Positions 24,761 to 32,750 are shown, counted from the first letter of the stretch. The stretch: DNA of 33,066 nt from Clostridia bacterium (GCA_017451735.1 JAFTNU010000026.1:1-33066); one strand, 5' to 3'. Numbers and translations: made by a program. Notes: generated from the sequence alone by a model not told the origin.

Positions 24761-25489
24761 TCACTCCATGTCAATGGGCGGCACGGCGGCGGGGGCGCTT
24801 TCGGTGATGGCAAAGAACAGCTCCTCCAGATGCTGCCCGTTCTGCTCCAGCTCTCCGCGGGTCACGTTGGCGGCAAGCTGACCGCCCTGCATGATCAGCG
24901 TTCGGTCCCAGAGCATGTCAATGCTGTCGATCATGTGGGTAGAGACCAGCACCGTGCGCCCCCGGGTGCGCATCTCCTCGATCATTTTCTTCAATTCCTT
25001 AATGGCGTGGGGGTCAAGACCGATCATGGGCTCATCCATCAGGAGCAGCTGAGGGCGGGGAAGGAGTCCCAGGCACAGATTCAGCTTTTGCTGCATACCC
25101 TTTGAGAGCTCGTCACCGAATTTTTTCTTTTTATCCGACAGCTCAAAGCGATCCAGCAGCTCGGTGGCAAAGTCCTTGTAATCGGTCAGCTTATAGGCGC
25201 GTGCGATGAACTCCATGTGCTCGGCAACCGTCAGATTGGGGTAAAGAGAGGGGATCTCGGGGATGTAGCCCATGATCCGCTTGGCGTCTACCGTTTTGTT
25301 GGGGATGCCGTTCACAAGGACCTCGCCCCGATAGCGCAGAAAACCGGTGATCGACTTGAGCAAAGTGCTTTTTCCCGCCCCGTTGGGGCCCAAAAGCACA
25401 GTGATGCTCCCGCGGTCAATGTGAAAGGAGACGTCGTTGCAGGCAAGATTCTTGCCGTAATTTTTGGTAACGTGAGATACGGTCAGCAT
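24761..25489 (-). CDS. ABC transporter ATP-binding protein
   Basis: A 242-residue nucleotide-binding subunit. Walker A is GPNGAGKST (34-42), the Q-loop position reads GYIPEIPSLYP, the signature is LSKGMQQK, Walker B is LLLMDEP, and the switch His lies in STHM. It powers the adjacent membrane subunit, with which it is translationally coupled. GGAGGTGA precedes the ATG. Confidence 0.96.
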   Translation of the reverse strand: MLTVSHVTKNYGKNLACNDVSFHIDRGSITVLLGPNGAGKSTLLKSITGFLRYRGEVLVNGIPNKTVDAKRIMGYIPEIPSLYPNLTVAEHMEFIARAYKLTDYKDFATELLDRFELSDKKKKFGDELSKGMQQKLNLCLGLLPRPQLLLMDEPMIGLDPHAIKELKKMIEEMRTRGRTVLVSTHMIDSIDMLWDRTLIMQGGQLAANVTRGELEQNGQHLEELFFAITESAPAAVPPIDME

Positions 25490-25520
25490 GTTTGGTCACC
25501 TCCGTGTATGATGTGAGTTC

Positions 25521-25549
25521 AGTATAGCACTTTTCCCGCGCGTTTGCAA
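25521..25549 (-). promoter_or_regulatory. Promoter of the ABC exporter operon
   Basis: Minus strand: TTGCAA (25549-25544), a 17-bp spacer, TATACT (25526-25521). Confidence 0.75.
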
Positions 25550-25609
25550 CGAAAAAAGCTTTACCGAGGGTAAATTTTTTATGACCTCATTCATTATACT
25601 CTATTTATC

Positions 25610-25643
25610 GACAATTGTCAATAATGAGAGCATAAATTAAAAT
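25610..25643 (+). promoter_or_regulatory. Promoter with overlapping operator-like palindrome
   Basis: The -35 TTGTCA (25615-25620) and -10 TAAAAT (25638-25643) are 17 bp apart. The perfect palindrome GACAATTGTC (25610-25619) covers most of the -35, as an autorepressor site would. The leader before the ATG would be only about 11 bases. Confidence 0.65.
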
Positions 25644-25660
25644 GATGATGAGGTGAGAAA

Positions 25661-25873
25661 ATGATTTCGTACGAACCTTTTTACAGCACATTAAAGCAAA
25701 AGGGGCTTTCTACGTATAAGCTGATCCAACAATATGGGGTCAGCCGCAGCCTGCTTGATCGTTTAAAGCACAACAAGCCCATCAGCACCGTAACGTTGAA
25801 CGATCTGTGCGTGATTCTTGACTGCCCTGTGGAGGATATATTGGTGTATATAAAGGAGGAGCCGACACGGTGA
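25661..25873 (+). CDS. Mini Cro/C1-type helix-turn-helix regulator
   Basis: A 70-residue protein that is little more than one XRE/Cro-C1 HTH domain: LSTYKLIQQYGVSRSLLDRL, then PISTVTLNDLCVILDCPVED. Such proteins bind short palindromes as dimers and often repress their own promoter; a palindrome overlaps its -35 box. GAGGTGAG precedes the ATG. Its stop codon lies in the loop of its own terminator. It stands between the ABC exporter promoter and a repeat patch; the exporter operon, transcribed away from it about 60 bp to the left, is a plausible second target. Confidence 0.85.
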   Translation: MISYEPFYSTLKQKGLSTYKLIQQYGVSRSLLDRLKHNKPISTVTLNDLCVILDCPVEDILVYIKEEPTR

Positions 25874-25888
25874 GTGTCGGCTCCTTTC
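25857..25888 (+). terminator. Terminator overlapping the HTH gene stop
   Basis: A 12-bp stem (25857-25868 with 25874-25885), loop GGTGA containing most of the TGA stop, then TTTC. Confidence 0.8.
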
Positions 25889-26328
25889 ACGATGGGCTTG
25901 ACTGAATGCATGAAAATTCCTCTCGGCAGCTAAAGCAACTCTTCTTGCCTTCTCCAGCGGAGAAGGTGTCGCGCTACCGCGCGACGGTCCATCCGTCGCC
26001 AAGGCGACGGATGAGGAGAGCCGGTTAGTACAGTATAAAAGGGGTTCTCCTCATCCGTCAGGCTTCGCCTGCCACCTTCCCCGCTGGGGAAGGCAAACGA
26101 AGTGCCTGCCACAAGAGGAGGGTGCTTCGGTGCTCGCGAAGCGAGGACATACCCCGCTGGAGAAGGCAAGAGTTGCCGTAACCACAGAATAACGCACAAG
26201 CCGTCGACGGTGCCGTTCCCCACGAGCTCGTCTGTTTTTGCTTGTTGGTCGCGGAAATGGTTTGAGTCGTATAGTGAAAGCTTGTTCGTGAATTCTGACA
26301 GTGATACGTGGATTGGATAGGGGGCTTT
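25889..26328. other. Second repeat-rich gene-free stretch
   Basis: Repeat copies fill 25947-26170. The remaining 160 bases before the methyltransferase stop show no gene, promoter or clear terminator. Open frames here are translations of hairpin repeats and lack ribosome sites. Confidence 0.65.
25947..26026 (-). repeat. 80-bp dispersed hairpin repeat, copy 2 (inverted)
   Basis: By eye it is the exact reverse complement of 284-363, about 25.6 kb away. A related partial copy with a CCTTCCCC-GCT-GGGGAAGG hairpin follows at about 26048-26095, and a decayed half-copy near 26150-26170. Confidence 0.85.
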
Positions 26329-27708
26329 TTATCCGCGATTGCGCAGTCCCTTGGGATAATGGTTCTTGAGCCGTTCCCCCACGATCTTGCCACCCCCAAG
26401 GGGGGTACCCTCGTAAAGCAGAGCGGCGTAGCCGTTGCCGTTTTTGCATTCGTCGGGAGAGAGGGGGATCTCCTCCCCCCGCAGATAAGCCAGCACCCGC
26501 GGGTCGCCGTCACAAAGAAGCACGGTACGGCGGTAAAGAGTACCATATGCCGAGGCGAATTGATGGTGGGGCTCGATACGTCCCTTCTGCAGGGTGCCGA
26601 TGCAGACGCCCGGAGCAAAAACACCCGCGGACGGTACGGGAAAATCCGGGGTCAGCCACAGCGCATCCCGCAGGAGCGTGATACGAGCGCCTGCAGGCAC
26701 CTCGGTCAGCACCTCGGCAAGAAAATCCTGCACCAAGCGGGCGGTTTTCGGGCCGGGAGAGGAGAGCGAATCCCGTGAAAGTGCGGCTTTTTTGCACACC
26801 GTATCGCTGTTTTTTTGCAATAATGCCACGAATTGTCCCTCCCCGGGGGAGAGATGCGGGTAAAAGCGGCGGCAGAGGGCGAGATCGTGGGCATAGCCCA
26901 CAAAGCAGATGCCGTCCGCCGTGACCGCCGCGACAGTGGGGGCGACAGGGATCAGCACAAATTCGGGGTGTGCGGTGAGAAAGGCATCGATGTTCTGCTC
27001 GTTTTCCTCCAGTGAGAAGGTACAGGTGGAGTAGAGCAGGCGACCGCCGGGTGCGGTCAGCGCCGCGGCGTTTTCCAAGATCTCCCGCTGGCGTTCGGCA
27101 CACATCTGCACGTTTTCGGGGCTCCACTCGGTCGTCGCCACGTCGTATTTGCGGAACATTCCCTCGCCCGAGCAGGGCACGTCGGCAACCACCAGATCGA
27201 AAAGGGCGCCGTAAAAGCTTGCCAATTTGTTGGTGGGCAGATTGGTGACGATCGTGTTCCGCGCGCCGATGCGCTCCACGTTGCCCTGCAAAATGCGGCA
27301 CCGAGCGGGGACGTATTCGTTGGAGACCAGCACGCCGCTCTCGCCGATGGCGGCGGCAAGCTGAGTGGATTTTCCGCCCGGTGCGGCGCAGAGGTCAATG
27401 GCGCGGATGCCCCTTGGGGGCGCCGCCGCAAGAACGGTGCTGACGGCGGAGGGATCCTGCATGTAAAGCATCCCCGCATGGTGGGCGGGCAGAGCCCCCA
27501 CCTTGTCCTCGGGAGCGTAAAAGGCGTCGGTGGCAAAGGGCAGGGGCGTGACCGAAAAGGGCAGCAACGGTATGAGCTTTTCGCTGCTTGTCTTGATGGA
27601 GTTCACACGGAGCGCGCGGACGGCAGGGGTCTCCAGCGCCGCCTCAAAGGCGGCGAAATCAAGCCCCGGGTAGCGGCGCATCCGCTCTAAAAATTTTTGG
27701 GGGATCAT
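26329..27708 (-). CDS. RsmF/RsmB-type rRNA (cytosine-C5) methyltransferase, NOL1/NOP2/Sun family
   Basis: A 459-residue SAM-dependent enzyme that methylates cytosine C5 in rRNA. The SAM loop is DLCAAPGGKSTQ (105-116). The two cysteines of the RNA m5C mechanism are both present: Cys179 in DVPCSGEG and Cys229 in YSTCTFS. An RNA-binding N-terminal helical region and a C-terminal extension (about 300-459) fit RsmF-like members in Firmicutes. GGAGG lies 12 bases before the ATG, somewhat far. The exact position methylated is not predictable. Confidence 0.92.
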   Translation of the reverse strand: MIPQKFLERMRRYPGLDFAAFEAALETPAVRALRVNSIKTSSEKLIPLLPFSVTPLPFATDAFYAPEDKVGALPAHHAGMLYMQDPSAVSTVLAAAPPRGIRAIDLCAAPGGKSTQLAAAIGESGVLVSNEYVPARCRILQGNVERIGARNTIVTNLPTNKLASFYGALFDLVVADVPCSGEGMFRKYDVATTEWSPENVQMCAERQREILENAAALTAPGGRLLYSTCTFSLEENEQNIDAFLTAHPEFVLIPVAPTVAAVTADGICFVGYAHDLALCRRFYPHLSPGEGQFVALLQKNSDTVCKKAALSRDSLSSPGPKTARLVQDFLAEVLTEVPAGARITLLRDALWLTPDFPVPSAGVFAPGVCIGTLQKGRIEPHHQFASAYGTLYRRTVLLCDGDPRVLAYLRGEEIPLSPDECKNGNGYAALLYEGTPLGGGKIVGERLKNHYPKGLRNRG

Positions 27709-27745
27709 ACCGTATTTTTTCCTCCTTTGGGGTCATAATACTGAT

Positions 27746-27775
27746 AGTATACCGCCCCCGGTCGCTTTTTGTCAA
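27746..27775 (-). promoter_or_regulatory. Promoter of the rRNA methyltransferase gene
   Basis: Minus strand: TTGACA (27775-27770), an 18-bp spacer, TATACT (27751-27746). Confidence 0.75.
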
Positions 27776-27795
27776 TAAGATTTTACGAAAAGGGG

Positions 27796-27824
27796 TTGAC
27801 AAGCGTATTTTGTTGTGGTATAAT
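27796..27824 (+). promoter_or_regulatory. Perfect-consensus promoter of the tRNA operon
   Basis: TTGACA (27796-27801), a 17-bp spacer, TATAAT (27819-27824). It is divergent from the methyltransferase promoter, with the two -35 boxes 20 bp apart. Confidence 0.92.
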
Positions 27825-27862
27825 AACTAAGCACTTGAAGGGGCGCCCTTCTCTGATAGTTT

Positions 27863-27950
27863 GCCGGAATGGCGGAACTGGCAGACGCCCGGGACTTAAA
27901 ATCCCGTGATACTTTGTATCGTACCGGTTCGATCCCGGCTTCCGGCACCA
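27863..27950 (+). tRNA. tRNA-Leu (anticodon UAA)
   Basis: The acceptor arms GCCGGAA and TTCCGGC pair over 7 bp, followed by discriminator A and an encoded CCA. The anticodon arm CGGGA-CTTAAAA-TCCCG gives UAA. A long variable arm (GATACTTTGTATC region) is typical of class II tRNA-Leu. T-loop GGTTCGATCC. Length 88 with CCA. Confidence 0.96.
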
Positions 27951-27971
27951 CTTCTTCTTTCAATTCCATAT

Positions 27972-28049
<78 letters not shown>

Positions 28050-28080
28050 CATTATGTGACCGAAATAGATGCAGGTCACG

Positions 28081-28116
28081 AAACCCCAGACGCCGCAAGG
28101 CTTCCGGGGTTTTTTT
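28081..28116 (+). terminator. Terminator of the tRNA operon
   Basis: AAACCCC (28081-28087) pairs with GGGG (28106-28109) plus T residues, with an inner GCC-GCAA-GGC stem; seven T residues follow. Confidence 0.85.
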
Positions 28117-28294
28117 ATGCCATTTTTTCAAGTGAAAATAAAAAGATGCATTTGGCATTTTTCGCCGTGCGAGCAGGAATTGAACTTAAAAACCACATTT
28201 TTTGGGGCAGAATTCTCACATTTTTGTGAGGGTTCTGCCCCTTTTTCCGTTTTTCTAATTGTTAAAAATTTGTGTCTGAAAAGGGGGAGTTCGC
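28117..28294. other. Junction stretch between the tRNA operon and the accessory segment
   Basis: No gene seen. It contains the hairpin at 28204-28246 and marks the change to A/T-richer sequence. A clear promoter for the small genes that follow was not found. Confidence 0.5.
28204..28246 (+). terminator. Second strong terminator-like hairpin with no gene before it
   Basis: GGGGCAGAA (28204-28212) pairs with TTCTGCCCC (28233-28241) and CTCACA pairs with TGTGAG inside; TTTTT follows. It lies 88 bases after the tRNA terminator with no gene between, at the edge of the A/T-richer accessory segment. It may insulate that segment or be left from a displaced gene. Confidence 0.8.
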
Positions 28295-28471
28295 ATGCCA
28301 TATATTTTTACAAAGGAAGACTGTGATTGCAAGTATTGCCGCTATTATGAAAGGAGGAAATGTACGCTTGAAACATGTTGTTGCTTGGAAGACAAATTAC
28401 GCACGGGATCGCCCCTTGCGCCGCCGCATTCAGATCTAAATAAGAAAGGAGAATTCAATGACAAGATTTGA
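28295..28471 (+). CDS. Cys-rich miniprotein of a conjugative element
   Basis: A 58-residue protein, reading MPYIFTKEDCDCKYCRYYER at the start. Cysteines fall as CxCxxC, then KCTLETCCC, eight within about 21 residues, a pattern I associate with short metal-binding proteins of gut-Firmicute integrative elements. AGGGGGAG precedes the ATG by about seven bases. It overlaps the next gene by 14 bases, implying coupling. Function unknown; zinc binding is inferred from cysteine spacing only. Confidence 0.7.
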   Translation: MPYIFTKEDCDCKYCRYYERRKCTLETCCCLEDKLRTGSPLAPPHSDLNKKGEFNDKI

Positions 28472-28859
28472 AAAACAACTGCGCCAGTGGTTTCCTGCAG
28501 GTGAATTTTGGGGTAAACCTGTGTACACTGGCAAAACAATGCTCTCGAGATTTGACGAAAATCTTTTGGTTAAGGTGTCTTTTGTCAGCACAAAAATCTC
28601 CCAGCATTACGATGCACTTCGCGTAAAAATTCTGAATAGAACTGAAGGTGAAGTGGACAGCGAAACATTTCGCTTTGAGGATATCATTGGAAAATTGCGG
28701 ATGCGCAATGGTGAGCTAACTGAACCTCATATCTGGGACAGCGGTGAAGTTGAGTGGTATGGTTGTAGCCCTTCGGTTTCCCAACATGCGATGATCAGCA
28801 ACGAAGTCCAAGGTTATGTTCAGATGTATCAGAGCCAAGATCAGGGAATGCTTTTGTGA
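28458..28859 (+). CDS. Hypothetical conjugative-element protein
   Basis: A 133-residue soluble protein starting MTRFEKQLRQWFPAG. It is of a type common in integrative elements of gut Firmicutes, recognisable by the string HYDALRVKILNRTEGEVDSE and the HIWDSGEVEWY region. No catalytic motif is visible and no function is established. AAGGAG lies upstream within the preceding gene. It is 11 bases ahead of the DUF4314 gene. Confidence 0.75.
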   Translation: MTRFEKQLRQWFPAGEFWGKPVYTGKTMLSRFDENLLVKVSFVSTKISQHYDALRVKILNRTEGEVDSETFRFEDIIGKLRMRNGELTEPHIWDSGEVEWYGCSPSVSQHAMISNEVQGYVQMYQSQDQGMLL

Positions 28860-28870
28860 GGTGAGGCGCT

Positions 28871-29629
28871 ATGAGTGAATACGATAGATTATACGAAGCA
28901 GCCAAAGAACTGCGAAAGCAATACCCTGCAGGCACCCGCATTGAACTCATCTCGATGGGAGCAGATCCTCAGCCGATTGAAGCCGGCGCGCGCGGCACTG
29001 TTACAGGCGTTGATGATATGGCTGGCTTGATGGTTCGTTGGGACAATGGTCGCGGACTCAATCTTGATTACGACCATGATAAGTATCGTGCCTTGACCAT
29101 GGAAGAATTAGAAGCAGAAAAAGAAGCGCAAGAGGAAGCATTACAAGATCGCTTTATTGATAAGATCAATAAAGAAGTTATTCCTTGCATCGAATGGGTG
29201 GGTATGAGAAACGCCTACAAAAACAATGACATGTCTTGCCCTACAGACCTGCTTAAAATGATCCATGAGAAGTTTTTGGAGGTTTATCCGCCCGTCTTAG
29301 AAGGTCCTATGGGGTTCGTTACCGTCCCCGGTGTTGTTCAAGCAGCAGACGGCAATTTTTACCCAGCATTGCTCGATATCGACACAGAAAGTTCGGGAGA
29401 ACATTGGGGGACAACCTTTTTCACGCCTATGGGAGTGTTGGATGATCACGCAGACGATCCTGTGGTCAAAAAACTCATCCATGGGTTCATTCCCTATCAC
29501 TACTGGTATACACCGTATTACGAGTGCGATCATCATGTTGATTGGGAAAACCTCCCCGAGACAGCCGAAAGAATGCTGTCCGAAGCAACGGGTGAAGATT
29601 TCTCACAGAAAGGGGATTTCATCTATTGA
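28871..29629 (+). CDS. DUF4314-domain protein
   Basis: A 252-residue protein. Residues about 18-72 match the DUF4314 type: YPAGTRIELISMGADPQPIE, GTVTGVDDMAGLMVRWDNGR, then YDHDKYRAL, a small beta-barrel-like domain common in mobile elements. The C-terminal part (about 95-252) is unlike anything I recognise and has a His/Tyr/Asp-rich stretch (YHYWYTPYYECDHHVDW). GTGAGG precedes the ATG. The final TGA overlaps the TTG start of the methyltransferase. Its role in the element is not known. Confidence 0.75.
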   Translation: MSEYDRLYEAAKELRKQYPAGTRIELISMGADPQPIEAGARGTVTGVDDMAGLMVRWDNGRGLNLDYDHDKYRALTMEELEAEKEAQEEALQDRFIDKINKEVIPCIEWVGMRNAYKNNDMSCPTDLLKMIHEKFLEVYPPVLEGPMGFVTVPGVVQAADGNFYPALLDIDTESSGEHWGTTFFTPMGVLDDHADDPVVKKLIHGFIPYHYWYTPYYECDHHVDWENLPETAERMLSEATGEDFSQKGDFIY

Positions 29630-30738
29630 CAATTAAATATCTTGATATGTTCGCTGGCATCGGCGGGTTCAGAACTGGACTTGCGCATGCCAGCGATATT
29701 TTTTTGCCTGTGGGTTGGTGCGAGATAGACAGATTTGCACAGCGTGCCTACAGAGCTCTTTACGAAACAGGTGGTGAGTATTTTTGCGATGATGCAACAA
29801 GAATTGACACAAGAGAGATGCCCGACATCGATCTTATCTGTGCCGGCTTCCCTTGTCAGCCGTTTTCTGTGTCAGGAAGGCGGCTTGGATTTGCTGACAC
29901 AAGAGGCACACTCTTTCATGAGATCTGCAGAGTGGCTGAAGCCAAGCAACCTAGGTATCTTCTCCTTGAAAACGTGCCGGGGCTTCTCTCTCACGCCGAG
30001 GGGGAAACATTCGGAGTTATCATCCGAGCGTTACATGAGCTGGGGTATGGTCTCGAATGGTGTGTGCTTAACAGCGCCGATTTTGGTGTCCCGCAGCAAA
30101 GAAAGCGAGTATACATTGTCGGATATCTTGATCAGCGACTGTCCGGCAAAATATTTCCTATCGAAAAAGGCAATGGACCGCATCTTATCCAACTCAATCA
30201 TGCAAGACAAGGAGCAAGAGTGTATGCCACAAACGGAGCCAGCACGTGCATGACAGCAAATGGTGGTGGCTGGGGGGCAAAGACCGGTTTGTACTTTATC
30301 GACATGAATGCAGATCCCAAAGTGACGCACGAAGCGCGTTGCATCACGGCAAGGCAAGATGCGGGGGTCAGCAATCGCAGGGGCGAGCACTCCGGCGTTA
30401 TCATATCCGGCGCGCGCGCAGTTCTCACTCCCGAACGAGAAAGCGTCAGGCAGCAAGGAAGGCGCATTAAAGAGCCCAACGAGCCGATGTTCACCCTTAC
30501 AGCGCAAGATAAGCACGGCGTTACGTACAACGGCTTGGTTCGACGGTTAATGCCACAAGAATGCTTTCGGCTTCAGGGTTATACAGACCAGCAGTTCAAC
30601 GCTTTGGTTGAAATAGGTATCCCGGAAGCGCAACTCTATAAGATGGCAGGCAACTCAGTCACAACGCATGTAGTAACTGCAGTTGCTACAAAGCTATTGA
30701 ACGAAATACTGAGATTGGAAGGAGAAAAAGATGCCTAA
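29626..30738 (+). CDS. DNA (cytosine-5) methyltransferase
   Basis: A 370-residue SAM-dependent enzyme that methylates cytosine C5 in a specific DNA sequence. Motif I is DMFAGIGGFRTGL, motif IV PCQPFS has catalytic Cys77, motif VI is ENVPGLL, motif VIII QQRKRVYIVGY, then a target-recognition region (about 185-300), motif IX QECFRLQGY and motif X KMAGNSVTTHV. The start is a TTG at 29626 overlapping the upstream stop (TTGA) with AGAAAGGGGA about 10 bases before it. No restriction endonuclease is adjacent, so it is probably an orphan modification enzyme of the mobile element, protecting it or regulating transfer. Confidence 0.93.
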   Translation: MTIKYLDMFAGIGGFRTGLAHASDIFLPVGWCEIDRFAQRAYRALYETGGEYFCDDATRIDTREMPDIDLICAGFPCQPFSVSGRRLGFADTRGTLFHEICRVAEAKQPRYLLLENVPGLLSHAEGETFGVIIRALHELGYGLEWCVLNSADFGVPQQRKRVYIVGYLDQRLSGKIFPIEKGNGPHLIQLNHARQGARVYATNGASTCMTANGGGWGAKTGLYFIDMNADPKVTHEARCITARQDAGVSNRRGEHSGVIISGARAVLTPERESVRQQGRRIKEPNEPMFTLTAQDKHGVTYNGLVRRLMPQECFRLQGYTDQQFNALVEIGIPEAQLYKMAGNSVTTHVVTAVATKLLNEILRLEGEKDA

Positions 30739-31813
30739 TCATGTCCGAAACCTTTTGAAATTGAAATGTCCGCAAGAAAGATTGGAAAGAATCTATCGAA
30801 AATTGGAATATTCCGAGGAGGATGACCGCAAGGGTTTTGACTTTGGAAAGATTATTCCAATGCCAGAAACTTTAAACATCGAGTGTGGAAGTAGCACCAA
30901 CCGTGCCGTAGAACTGTATATGACCTCGATCAACCCTGAGGTCACATACTATGGCTCTGGTTACAAAATGGAGGGGCCTGCATTTGAGGCACTGCGCAAA
31001 GCATTGGAGCGACAAATGTACGGGAAGTGTGATGCGAACCTAACTCCTGAAAAGATAGCAGCATATACCGAGCATAAATCCGCAGAGGATATGCTCAAAT
31101 TGGGAGAGCAGGCGGTGACCAACCTTATACGATATCATGCAATGACATGGTATGAGTGGTCGATCAATAATTGGGGCACTAAATGGAACAGCTATAGCAA
31201 TTCATTTGATGGTAAAACCATTGCATTTGATACTGCATGGTCTGCTCCGCATCCCGTAATCTTAAAGTTGTCCGAAATGTACCCAAAAATTAAGATTGAA
31301 CATCAGTGGGCTGATGAAGATATCGGTCATAATTGTGGCAGGCGCGTTTACAAAGGCGGTGAAATAGTCAGGGAATATTTTCCTGAAAGCAACAAAGACA
31401 GCATTGATTTTGCCTGTGAGGTTTGGGGAAGCGAAGTAGGTGACTATGGCTTGGTTTTGAACGCGGACGAGTCGGATTATATTCGTCCCGATGATGACAA
31501 GTATGATTTGATCACTTACCGTGGACAGCCCGCGCTGTTCGTTAACGACCGCATGACAGCGGCGGATATCCCCAAGGGACTCTACTGTTACCATGTTCGA
31601 ATGGATGATAACGGAAAGGAGTATGCAACCATCGAACCCAAAGTGTTCGTCAATCTTGGGGCAAGCCTGATTACATCAAGTCCTATCGATTTTCAGGAAC
31701 AAGATCATATCGCGTTGGAAAGCGGTGACTTTGATTTTCTCGGAGATCATTTGACTCTTGATCAGTTCTTGGATGGTCAATATGATATCGAAGGAGGGCA
31801 AACGCTTGGCTAA
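30731..31813 (+). CDS. Api92-like (DUF1281-type) protein with LPD28-like C terminus
   Basis: A 360-residue protein. The N terminus MPNHVRNLLKLKC and the region WYEWSINNWGTKWNSY, then FDTAWSAPHPVILKLSEMYP, match the ferredoxin-like Api92/YubB family found on phages and conjugative elements. Residues about 245-330 (YDLITYRGQPALFVNDRMTA ... YCYHVRMDDNG) match a large polyvalent protein-associated domain of the LPD28 type. No enzyme motif. It overlaps the methyltransferase gene by 8 bases. It may be an anti-restriction or accessory factor; this is inference from the family's company. Confidence 0.78.
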   Translation: MPNHVRNLLKLKCPQERLERIYRKLEYSEEDDRKGFDFGKIIPMPETLNIECGSSTNRAVELYMTSINPEVTYYGSGYKMEGPAFEALRKALERQMYGKCDANLTPEKIAAYTEHKSAEDMLKLGEQAVTNLIRYHAMTWYEWSINNWGTKWNSYSNSFDGKTIAFDTAWSAPHPVILKLSEMYPKIKIEHQWADEDIGHNCGRRVYKGGEIVREYFPESNKDSIDFACEVWGSEVGDYGLVLNADESDYIRPDDDKYDLITYRGQPALFVNDRMTAADIPKGLYCYHVRMDDNGKEYATIEPKVFVNLGASLITSSPIDFQEQDHIALESGDFDFLGDHLTLDQFLDGQYDIEGGQTLG

Positions 31814-32198
31814 AATCAATCATATTCAAAGTAGCGAGCTCCGAACTATGAAAGAGGAAGAAGGGCTCATTTTGCAGGGCTGTGGGGGAGATCCTCAGGA
31901 GTGGTTAGAAGGCATCAATGATTTGTTCACAAAAGAAGGCATTTTGCAAGATGGAAGCGTGTTCAAAAAGGTGTTCGTTTTTAAGCATGAGGGTTTGACC
32001 AACTTGCTCTTTAAGTTCGCAGAGGATATGAAAATGGATATTGGCAAAATGGCTATATGGCGCCTTAGAAGCCATGAAACATTCGGTGGCACTTGGCTTT
32101 CAGACTATGTACCGAACCGCTTGGGCGGGTTTGACGGAGACGAAGGAGAAGACCCTGTATCTGCGCTCGAAAAAGATGATTGGGGGATGGAATTGTGA
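31806..32198 (+). CDS. Hypothetical conjugative-element protein
   Basis: A 130-residue protein. The start is a TTG at 31806, chosen because GAAGGAGGG lies eight bases upstream; it overlaps the previous gene by 8 bases. The strings MKEEEGLILQGCGGDPQEWL and FGGTWLSDYVPNRLGGF are features I have seen in integrative-element proteins, sometimes fused to larger ones. Function unknown. The gene overlaps the next by GTGA. Confidence 0.7.
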   Translation: MAKINHIQSSELRTMKEEEGLILQGCGGDPQEWLEGINDLFTKEGILQDGSVFKKVFVFKHEGLTNLLFKFAEDMKMDIGKMAIWRLRSHETFGGTWLSDYVPNRLGGFDGDEGEDPVSALEKDDWGMEL

Positions 32199-32623
32199 AG
32201 TTGGAAATCAAGAACTACTTCGGGGAAACTGTCGAACTGGTGCCAAAGGTAGCGCTATACTCTGTAAAAGATTTTATGGGCAAGGAATTGCCTGGCTTAG
32301 CGGTGCTTTTGGAAACAACTGATGGGTATCCCTATGCAGATCTCACAGTTTCTTTTGGAGAATTTATAGGGCTCAAAAACTGTGCCTATGTCGACACAAA
32401 TAATTGTGATTTTGCAAGCCAGATTTTGGAGCAAGGCGTGGCAAGGGAAACAGGTTTTCACAAAACAAGTGGAGTTTGCCCGTACCCTTTGTGGGAGTTT
32501 TCTGAAGACTTTTTGCGGGCAGCAGGGGAGGAGGCATACCAGAAATATTCTGACGCCTACGATGCCTATATGCAAGAAGATGATTTTTCGGAAGAAGACG
32601 AGGAGGGCATGGTACAATGCTGA
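32195..32623 (+). CDS. DUF4313-type protein
   Basis: A 142-residue protein starting at GTG (32195), overlapping the upstream stop by four bases. The pattern YPYADLTVSF ... CAYVDTNNCDFASQILEQG ... YPLWEFSED fits the DUF4313 family of mobile elements. The C terminus is acidic (about 25 residues, many Asp/Glu). Function unknown. Confidence 0.75.
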   Translation: MKLEIKNYFGETVELVPKVALYSVKDFMGKELPGLAVLLETTDGYPYADLTVSFGEFIGLKNCAYVDTNNCDFASQILEQGVARETGFHKTSGVCPYPLWEFSEDFLRAAGEEAYQKYSDAYDAYMQEDDFSEEDEEGMVQC

Positions 32624-32700
32624 GTTTTATCGCGGGCCTTATGTGTGGGGGAACGGTTGGAGTTCTCACAATGTGTATTTTTCAAATAACCAAAAAGTAA
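32617..32700 (+). CDS. DUF3789-type single-span miniprotein
   Basis: A 27-residue protein, MLSFIAGLMCGGTVGVLTMC and a short basic end (FQITKK), almost all one membrane span. Matches the tiny DUF3789 family of Firmicute mobile elements. AGGAGG lies about 10 bases before the ATG, inside the DUF4313 gene, and the two overlap by seven bases. Function unknown. Confidence 0.75.
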   Translation: MLSFIAGLMCGGTVGVLTMCIFQITKK

Positions 32701-32705
32701 GATTG

Positions 32706-32750
32706 AGTCGTTATGTGCAAAGAAAAGTCTTGCACATGGCGACTTTTTTT
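32706..32750 (+). terminator. Terminator after the DUF3789 miniprotein
   Basis: AGTCG-TT-ATGTGCAA (32706-32720) pairs with TTGCACAT-GG-CGACT (32730-32744) including two G-U pairs; seven T residues follow. Confidence 0.88.

Noticed and set aside
28160..28185. A tRNA T-arm-like string on the minus strand (GTTCAATTCCTGC)
   Set aside because: Only the T-arm resembles a tRNA; no acceptor or anticodon arm was found, so it is not called as a tRNA fragment or attachment site.
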